From assembly GCA_937864065.1 (NCBI GenBank), contig CALMIC010000301.1:1-38773 (forward strand): a stretch of 38,773 nt of DNA. Direction: 5' to 3'. This document shows, piece by piece, positions 33,530 through 38,773 of the stretch (the stretch's first letter is position 1; each line of letters opens with the position of its first letter). Source of the DNA: an uncultured Cellvibrionales bacterium (lineage in GTDB: Bacteria > Pseudomonadota > Gammaproteobacteria > Pseudomonadales > UBA7239). The translations under genes and the position numbers were made by a program. The notes under the pieces were generated by a model. That model was not told the DNA's origin and did not search any database. It saw only the letters and a program-made list of their open reading frames with translations.

Positions 33530-34255
33530 TCAGGGCTTGCGGATAATGTAGAGCAGGTTCGTGTGTTCTGCACTGAGCGCACCCAGTGACAGAAGATTGA
33601 CTGCTTTTTTCACGAAACGGATCAGGGGCTTGGCCAGCCCTTTGCCGGGCTGGTAATACTTCTCGCCCATTTCCACCAGCAGCTCCGCGTTGTGGTTGCG
33701 GCAGAATTCCCGCATCCCCTCGCGCGAGATAGCGGGGTGGTAGTGGGTGGGGTAGGGCGCGTAGCCCGGCTTGCCGGCATTGGCCTGGCCGAGGGCATAG
33801 CGGTAATAAAGGACGTGGAACCAGTGCGGTGTCACCCGTGTGATGAAGCCATGCACCGACTTCGCATCCGGCACCCTGATGACGATGATCCCACCCGGCT
33901 TCAGCCAGTGCAGGAAATTCTCCAGCACCTTGTCTGCCTGCCGGATATGCTCCAGCACATACGAGTTGTAGACCACATCGTAGCTGGCGGCAGGGGCGGA
34001 CACGGTTTCCAGGTCGCCCACGATGCACTCGTGGATGTCATTGTATTTCTGCTTGCGGATGGCCATCGCCTCGGCATCCAGGTCGATGCCGGTCAGGTGG
34101 TGCGGGATGTCCTGCAGATCCAGGTGGCACCAGGAGCCGCAACCTGCTTCGAGGATGTGCACCGGCGACGTGGTCGTGGACTGGCGGATATGCTGCTTGA
34201 TCAGGGCCATCTCTTCGGTCTGGCTGGCCAGCAATGGCAGGGTAGGCAATGACAT
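33530..34255 (-). CDS. Class I SAM-dependent methyltransferase
   Basis: The 241-residue Rossmann-fold methyltransferase has motif I ILEAGCGSWCHLDL, motif II GIDLDAEAMAIRK, the acidic GDLETV stretch and post-motif YDVVYNSYVLEHIRQADKVLENFLHWLKPGGIIVIRVPD. This pattern is typical of Methyltransf_11/25-like enzymes that act on small molecules, lipids or sugars. It is convergent with the glycosyltransferase gene (5 nt between stops). It may methylate a sugar of the polysaccharide or belong to an unrelated function; the strand switch prevents operon linkage. Confidence 0.88.
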   Translation of the reverse strand: MSLPTLPLLASQTEEMALIKQHIRQSTTTSPVHILEAGCGSWCHLDLQDIPHHLTGIDLDAEAMAIRKQKYNDIHECIVGDLETVSAPAASYDVVYNSYVLEHIRQADKVLENFLHWLKPGGIIVIRVPDAKSVHGFITRVTPHWFHVLYYRYALGQANAGKPGYAPYPTHYHPAISREGMREFCRNHNAELLVEMGEKYYQPGKGLAKPLIRFVKKAVNLLSLGALSAEHTNLLYIIRKP

Positions 34256-34375
34256 CGGTTGGCTGTACTCCCTTGTCGTCCGGGGCGTGGCTGCCCGTAA
34301 ACGCGCTCATTCAGGATGCTGTGACTGGTTACAGGCAGCGACTATACCATGACCATTCAGGTGCTTGCATGAAAA

Positions 34376-34391
34376 CTTACTCGCGAGTAAG
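34376..34391 (+). promoter_or_regulatory. Perfect 16-bp palindrome, candidate TetR operator
   Basis: The sequence CTTACTCGCGAGTAAG is a perfect palindrome ending 8 bp before the tetR ATG. Length, symmetry and position fit an autoregulatory operator for the encoded TetR protein controlling the tetR-activator-corrinoid-methyltransferase operon. CTTGCAT also occurs on both sides of it (34363-34369 and 34395-34401). Confidence 0.7.
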
Positions 34392-34399
34392 ATACTTGC

Positions 34400-35056
34400 A
34401 TGTCAGTAAGTCAAGCCAGCAACCTGCCCCCCCGCCGCACCACCCTCAAGGCGGACGAAACGCGCGAAATGATCCTCGGCGCGGCGGAGCTGCGCTTTGC
34501 CGCCAAGGGTTTCTACCCGACGCGGCTGGAGGATATCGCCGAGGACGTTGGCATTACGCGTACAGCGATCATCTACCATTTCCAGGACAAGGAAACCCTG
34601 TACAACGCCGTGCTGGGAAAGCTCTTCACCCAGCTCAATGACAGGATAGTGGCTGCCCTGGCCTTGCCGGCGAGCCTGCCGGAGCGGGTGGAGGCGGCCG
34701 TGGAAGCCTGGCTTGATTTCGCCGGTGAGCGCCCCGCCCTGATGCGCCTGTTCATGCGTGAAGTGGCCGGATCCGAAGGCGGCCTGCGGCCGGAGGTGCA
34801 GCGCTATGTCGAGCCGATGTTCGCGCGCCTGATTGCAGCCCTGGGCGAAGGGCAACAATCCAGCGCCTTCCGCGTCATGGATCCGGTGCAGTTCTGGTCC
34901 ATCCTCGCTGGCGCGTCGATGTTTTTCATCATGGATGCCCCTTTGCTGGCCGGGGGTGAAAACAATGCTGTGCTGGAGGCTTTCCGCTTGCAGACCTATA
35001 AACAGGAGCTGAAGCGTGTGGCCCGCCAGATGCTCGGAGTGGAAGACAAGTCATGA
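34400..35056 (+). CDS. TetR family transcriptional regulator
   Basis: The 218-residue TetR/AcrR-type regulator carries an N-terminal helix-turn-helix, AAKGFYPTRLEDIAEDVGIT with RTAIIYHFQDKETLY (about residues 33-70). The C-terminal ligand domain is of the TetR_C type with no recognisable specificity. The ATG overlaps the palindromic region and the stop overlaps the next start (ATGA), so it is the first gene of the corrinoid methyltransferase operon and probably its local repressor. The inducer may be the methylated substrate; this is inference. Confidence 0.93.
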   Translation: MSVSQASNLPPRRTTLKADETREMILGAAELRFAAKGFYPTRLEDIAEDVGITRTAIIYHFQDKETLYNAVLGKLFTQLNDRIVAALALPASLPERVEAAVEAWLDFAGERPALMRLFMREVAGSEGGLRPEVQRYVEPMFARLIAALGEGQQSSAFRVMDPVQFWSILAGASMFFIMDAPLLAGGENNAVLEAFRLQTYKQELKRVARQMLGVEDKS

Positions 35057-37131
35057 GTGATGTGGAAAAGTTTGAAGTGCTGTTCCTGCCGTCCGGCCAC
35101 AAGGGCCGTTTTGCTGCTGGCACGCACTTGCTGGATGCTGCGCGGGAGCTGGGCGTCGGCATCGAGTCGATCTGCGGTGGCACCGGTGCCTGCGCCAAGT
35201 GCAAGTGCCAGGTGCTCGACGGCACTTTTGATGATGAAGGCCATGAATTGTCGATGGGCCATATGGTCACCGCAGCAACCCGCCATGGCATGCGCTCGCG
35301 CGAGAGTCATGTCACCGCGGCCAGCGAGCATGAACAAAGGCTGGCGCGCAAGCACCACTTCAAGAACAGCGAAAGGCTGAGTTGCCAGGCGCGCGTGCTC
35401 GGTGATGCCGTGGTATTCATCCCGGAAGAAGCGCGCGTGCGCGAAGCCATCGTGCGCAAGGCAGCCGGCAAGCCGGTTGCGGTGCGTGACTTGGTCACAC
35501 GCAAGTACTTTGTCACCGTGCCGGCACCGACACTGGAAGACCATCGCGGCGACTGGGAGCGGTTGCGCGATGCGCTGAAGGCTGAGCATGATGTCGAGGC
35601 GGATATCGATTTCATGGCACTGAAGCAGTTAAGCGACATGGCCAAGCCGCAACGCGCCAAGGTCATGCAGCTGACAGCGACTGTCTGGCGCCAGGATCCG
35701 CAATGCAAAGGCGAGGTGGTGCGCATCGAGAACGGCGATACGTCGGGCACCTTGCTCGGGCTGGCCGTCGACCTCGGTACGACGACCATGGCGTCCTACC
35801 TGTGCGACATGCACACCGGCGAGACCATCGCCACCGAGTCGGTGATGAACCCGCAGATCAAGATCGGCGGCGACGATGTAATGAACCGCATAGCGGCCAG
35901 CGACAATCCAGAAAAACTGCACCGCATGCAGAAAGCGGTGACTGGCGCGCTGTCGGAACTGGCTGACCGTGTGACGCAATCCGTCGGTTACACCGCGGCA
36001 GATATCAGCGAGATCGTGCTGGTAGCCAACACCTGTATGCACCATATTTTCCTGGGCCTGGATCCGGATTCGCTGGGCAAGTCGCCCTTCAATCCGCGCA
36101 TTGCCCATTCCGTGAATATCAAGTCGCGCGACCTGCATCTCGCGCATGTGTTGCCATCGATCAATGTGCATCTGCTGGCGAACCAGGCCGGCTTTGTCGG
36201 CGCCGACAACACGGCAGTTGCGATAGCGCTCGAACCATATAACTCCGACGAGCTGGTGGCGATTGTCGATATCGGCACCAACGGCGAGATTCTGGTCGGC
36301 AATCGCGACAGGATCTATTCCACGTCATGCCCGACCGGGCCGGCACTGGAAGGCGCCAGCATCAAGTACGGCGTTCGCGCTGCACGCGGTGCTATCGAGA
36401 AAGTGCGCATCGAACCAAAGACTTTTGACGTGCGCTTCAAGGTCATTGGCAAGGAGGCCTGGAACACACGCCTTGAACCGTCGGACATCGGTGCCATCGG
36501 CCTGTGCGGTTCCGCCATCATTGACACGGTCGGCGAGTTGTACAAGGCAGGCATCCTGGCTGCCAACGGCAAGTTCAACATGGAAATCGAGACGCCCCGC
36601 TTGCGGCGTGGCGAGGACGGTGATGCGGAGTTTGTCATTGCCTGGGCGGCGGAGACGGCGATCGGGCGCGACATCACAATGACAATCGACGATGTGCGTA
36701 ACGTGCAGCTGGCCAAGGCGGCTGTCTACTCCGGCATCCAGGTGCTGCTCGACAAGCTGGGTCGCGACAAGCCGGAGAGGGTCATCCTGGCCGGGGCTTT
36801 CGGTTCGCACCTGGACCTGCGCCGCTCGCTGATGCTCGGCCTGTTCCATGATGTCGGCTTCGAGCACATGCATTCGGTCGGCAACGCGGCCGGGGACGGG
36901 GCGCGTATGGCGCTGATGAACCGGGCCAAGCGTGAGGAAGCCGAGCACATCGCCCGCCGTATCCATTATGTCGAGTTGACCAACGAGCCGGGCTTTGTGC
37001 CGCACTTCGTCGACGCGACCCTTTTGCCCCACAAAAAACATGCATTTCCGTCGCTGGCGCGGTATGGTATTGACCCCGCGCCGCCCCCGGCGGAAACACG
37101 CAAGCGCCGCCGCGACCGCGCTGCGGCCTGA
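35053..37131 (+). CDS. Reductive activator of corrinoid enzymes (2Fe-2S/ASKHA, DUF4445)
   Basis: The 692-residue protein combines an N-terminal plant-type [2Fe-2S] ferredoxin domain with a C-terminal ASKHA ATPase fold. Cys41, Cys47 and Cys50 lie in SICGGTGACAKCKC, with a later Cys in the C-terminal half of that domain. ASKHA motifs include LAVDLGTTTMAS, the second phosphate loop VAIVDIGTNGEILVG, LCGSAIID and VILAGAFGSHLDLR. This is the RACE architecture, which uses ATP to drive reduction of inactive Co(II) corrinoid to Co(I). It overlaps tetR by 4 nt and lies 38 nt before the corrinoid protein gene. The C-terminus is a basic tail, KRRRDRAAA. Confidence 0.93.
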   Translation: MSDVEKFEVLFLPSGHKGRFAAGTHLLDAARELGVGIESICGGTGACAKCKCQVLDGTFDDEGHELSMGHMVTAATRHGMRSRESHVTAASEHEQRLARKHHFKNSERLSCQARVLGDAVVFIPEEARVREAIVRKAAGKPVAVRDLVTRKYFVTVPAPTLEDHRGDWERLRDALKAEHDVEADIDFMALKQLSDMAKPQRAKVMQLTATVWRQDPQCKGEVVRIENGDTSGTLLGLAVDLGTTTMASYLCDMHTGETIATESVMNPQIKIGGDDVMNRIAASDNPEKLHRMQKAVTGALSELADRVTQSVGYTAADISEIVLVANTCMHHIFLGLDPDSLGKSPFNPRIAHSVNIKSRDLHLAHVLPSINVHLLANQAGFVGADNTAVAIALEPYNSDELVAIVDIGTNGEILVGNRDRIYSTSCPTGPALEGASIKYGVRAARGAIEKVRIEPKTFDVRFKVIGKEAWNTRLEPSDIGAIGLCGSAIIDTVGELYKAGILAANGKFNMEIETPRLRRGEDGDAEFVIAWAAETAIGRDITMTIDDVRNVQLAKAAVYSGIQVLLDKLGRDKPERVILAGAFGSHLDLRRSLMLGLFHDVGFEHMHSVGNAAGDGARMALMNRAKREEAEHIARRIHYVELTNEPGFVPHFVDATLLPHKKHAFPSLARYGIDPAPPPAETRKRRRDRAAA

Positions 37132-37169
37132 ACCAGAAGCTTCCACAATCACAGCGACAGGAGACTGTT

Positions 37170-37823
37170 ATGGATCAAAATGATATTGCCGAAATTGCCG
37201 AGCTGATTGCCGACCTGGATGACGAGGCGATCGAGCTGGTGCAGGAGTGTCTCGATGCGGGCCTCGATCCGGTCTCCGTACTGAAAGACGGTGTCGTCAA
37301 GGGGCTGGAAAAAATCGGCCAGCTGTTCGAGGCCAAGGAATACTTCCTCGCCGAGCTGATGGTGGGTGGCGAGCTGGCCGAGAACTGCATCAAGATCATC
37401 AACCCACACCTGCCGAAATCCGGCGAAGGTGACCGCCAGGGTTGCGTGGTCATCGGCGCGGTAGCCGGCGACCTGCACGACATCGGTTATGGCCTGGTCG
37501 CCAAGCAGCTGGAACTCGCCGGTTTTGAAGTGCACCAGCTCGGCGTCAATGTCGATGCGATGGATTTCATCAACGCGGCAAAAGACAAGAATGCCAATAT
37601 CATCGGCTTGTCAGCCTTCCTGGTGACCACGATCCCGAATTGCCGCGACGTGGTCAACTATGTGCGCGACATGGGCCTGCAGGATCGTTTCAAGGTCATC
37701 ATGGGCGGTGCGGAAACCAACCAGGAGAAGTCCGACATGATGGGCGCTGACGGTTGGGCTCCGAACGCAATGGAAGCAGTAACCCTCTGCAAGAACATCA
37801 TGGCAGCACACTTCGGGAGATAA
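37170..37823 (+). CDS. Methyltransferase cognate corrinoid protein
   Basis: The 217-residue protein has an N-terminal four-helix B12-binding-2 (cap) domain (residues 1-90, containing VKGLEKIGQLFEAKEYFLAELMVGGELAE). A C-terminal Rossmann domain carries the base-off/His-on motif DLHDIG (Asp101, His103, Gly106) and a later SAFLVTTIPNC and GGAETNQEKSDMMGADGWAPNA. This is the MtmC/MttC-type corrinoid protein that receives methyl from a substrate methyltransferase and passes it on. AGGAG precedes the ATG. It is 3 nt upstream of the methyltransferase gene, so they probably form one functional pair. Confidence 0.95.
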   Translation: MDQNDIAEIAELIADLDDEAIELVQECLDAGLDPVSVLKDGVVKGLEKIGQLFEAKEYFLAELMVGGELAENCIKIINPHLPKSGEGDRQGCVVIGAVAGDLHDIGYGLVAKQLELAGFEVHQLGVNVDAMDFINAAKDKNANIIGLSAFLVTTIPNCRDVVNYVRDMGLQDRFKVIMGGAETNQEKSDMMGADGWAPNAMEAVTLCKNIMAAHFGR

Positions 37824-37826
37824 GAC

Positions 37827-38773
37827 ATGGCTGGCAAACTGTTGGACATCATGGAATTCCAGGGCCGCGCGGAAACCGGCGAGGTCATCGAGAAGTCAAG
37901 CAAGTTCGATATCAAGTGGTCGCGCGTATTGCGCAAGGCTGCCGAAGAATTTGGCGTGAAGTACACGCCAGACAGCACCGTTATTGATGACGCAACCGCT
38001 GATGGCGTATTCAATGCTGCCGTCAAGCTGTTGTCCGAGTGTGGCATCTACCACAACAATACCTTCCGCGTGATTTCACTCACGGAGCAGGAAATCCGCG
38101 ATACCGCCGAGTACTACAGCTCGAATCCGCATGTGTCGAAATTCGGCCAGGGCGATGACCGCATCGAGTACACCTACCGCAAGGCTTTCGAGAAAAAAAT
38201 GCCTATCCTGGCGGGTGGCCCATGCGGTGTTATCGGCGAAGAGTGGCACGATGCCTATATCCGCTCGTTCGTGAAGGAAAAAACCAACCTGGCGATGGGT
38301 ATCACCGGCGGTATCGAGGTGATCCACGGTCACTCGGCCAAGGCTGGCACCCTGTCGGAAATGTATGCCGCCCAGTGGGAGTGTGCGCAGATCCAGCGCA
38401 TCTGTCGCGAGGAAGGTCGTCCTGGCATGCACCAGGGCCTGCTGTGTACGGCATCGTCTGCCGCAGCATCCTTTGCCTGTATTGATGACCACAACCCTGA
38501 TCGCCGCAAGACCTGGAACACCCAGATCGGCATCCACATCATTCCGGAAATGAAGATCGACTGGAACGCGTTCCAGATGGCGAAGTTCTGCCAGGATCGC
38601 GGCATCGAGCCGTGGACTTCCTGTGTGTCGCTGACCGGCGCGCTGTGCCGCGACGGTGCCGAGACGGCTATCGGTATCGTCTGTAATGCCCTGGCGCAGC
38701 TGGCCTACGGCCACGGCGGCATGGTGCAGATGTTTGCCAACCACCTCGACGGCACCTGGTCTGACCAGGAAAC
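37827..38773 (+). CDS. MtmB-like corrinoid methyltransferase (3' end cut by window)
   Basis: 315 complete codons are visible before the window ends; no stop is present. The sequence resembles the monomethylamine:corrinoid methyltransferase family (PF05369). Shared features are LLSECGIYHNNTFRVISLTEQEIRD near residues 70-90, an EEGRPGMHQGL block near 195, CIDDHNPD, and a later NHLDGTW. No UAG occurs in frame. Archaeal MtmB carries pyrrolysine in FGG-Pyl-AGG; the aligned stretch here is near SLTGALCRDGAETA (Ala272, Leu273, Cys274). It is therefore a non-pyrrolysine homologue, and its methyl substrate need not be monomethylamine. It starts 3 nt after the corrinoid gene with GGGAGA upstream. Confidence 0.85.
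   Translation, partial: MAGKLLDIMEFQGRAETGEVIEKSSKFDIKWSRVLRKAAEEFGVKYTPDSTVIDDATADGVFNAAVKLLSECGIYHNNTFRVISLTEQEIRDTAEYYSSNPHVSKFGQGDDRIEYTYRKAFEKKMPILAGGPCGVIGEEWHDAYIRSFVKEKTNLAMGITGGIEVIHGHSAKAGTLSEMYAAQWECAQIQRICREEGRPGMHQGLLCTASSAAASFACIDDHNPDRRKTWNTQIGIHIIPEMKIDWNAFQMAKFCQDRGIEPWTSCVSLTGALCRDGAETAIGIVCNALAQLAYGHGGMVQMFANHLDGTWSDQE

Noticed and set aside
37827-38773. In-frame amber codon that would encode pyrrolysine
   Set aside because: Codon-by-codon reading shows no TAG in frame across the visible part of the gene.

Overview
This GC-rich window carries dense, mostly short-spaced operons and looks like the chromosome of an aerobic gammaproteobacterium. The order yggU-yggT-proC-yggS next to a divergent pilT-pilU pair is characteristic of that class. 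The presence of coq7 (oxygen-dependent ubiquinone synthesis), feoAB and htpX fits the same picture. No rRNA, tRNA, CRISPR array or insertion sequence was recognised.

Layout. 68-3421 (minus): a possible tiny membrane protein, a HAD phosphatase, yggU, yggT, proC and yggS. 3486-5684 (plus): the twitching-motility ATPases pilT and pilU. 5858-6712 (plus): the membrane protease htpX with a terminator. 6789-11783 (minus): a compact arsenic operon in the order arsR-arsC-acr3-arsH-arsP-thioredoxin, ending in a spermidine-synthase-like gene whose start overlaps the thioredoxin stop. 11934-12568 (plus): two small unknown genes. 12595-17570 (plus): a Pho-box-like array, alkaline phosphatase, a His-rich lipoprotein and a P-type cation ATPase. 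17580-19246 (minus): a formate/nitrite-family channel and an EamA exporter. 19348-20373 (plus): a membrane-anchored phosphodiester-glycosidase-like protein. 20379-22658 (minus): feoA-feoB and a Cys-rich Feo-associated peptide. 22806-23462 (plus): coq7. 23529-24049: a decayed diguanylate cyclase. 24024-24668 (minus): a secreted TPR-like protein. 24917-27589 (plus): a large secreted FG-GAP/VCBS-like protein with its own terminator.

27664-33524 (plus) is a surface-polysaccharide block: MurJ-like flippase, Wzy-like polymerase, GT4 glycosyltransferase, sulfotransferase and a DUF1972-type glycosyltransferase. A convergent SAM methyltransferase follows it. The first two genes look more AT-rich than the rest of the window. 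The sulfotransferase suggests a sulfated glycan, which would fit a marine lifestyle, but that is inference.

34376-38773 (plus) is the most unusual part: a corrinoid-dependent methyl-transfer operon. It contains a TetR regulator with a perfect 16-bp palindrome just upstream, a [2Fe-2S]/ASKHA reductive activator of corrinoid enzymes, a cobalamin-binding corrinoid protein, and a methyltransferase resembling the monomethylamine methyltransferase MtmB family that is cut by the window end. The methyltransferase reads through with no in-frame UAG over the region where archaeal MtmB carries pyrrolysine. Together these form a substrate demethylase module of unknown substrate: the methyltransferase would load a methyl group onto the corrinoid protein, and the activator would rescue Co(II) to Co(I).
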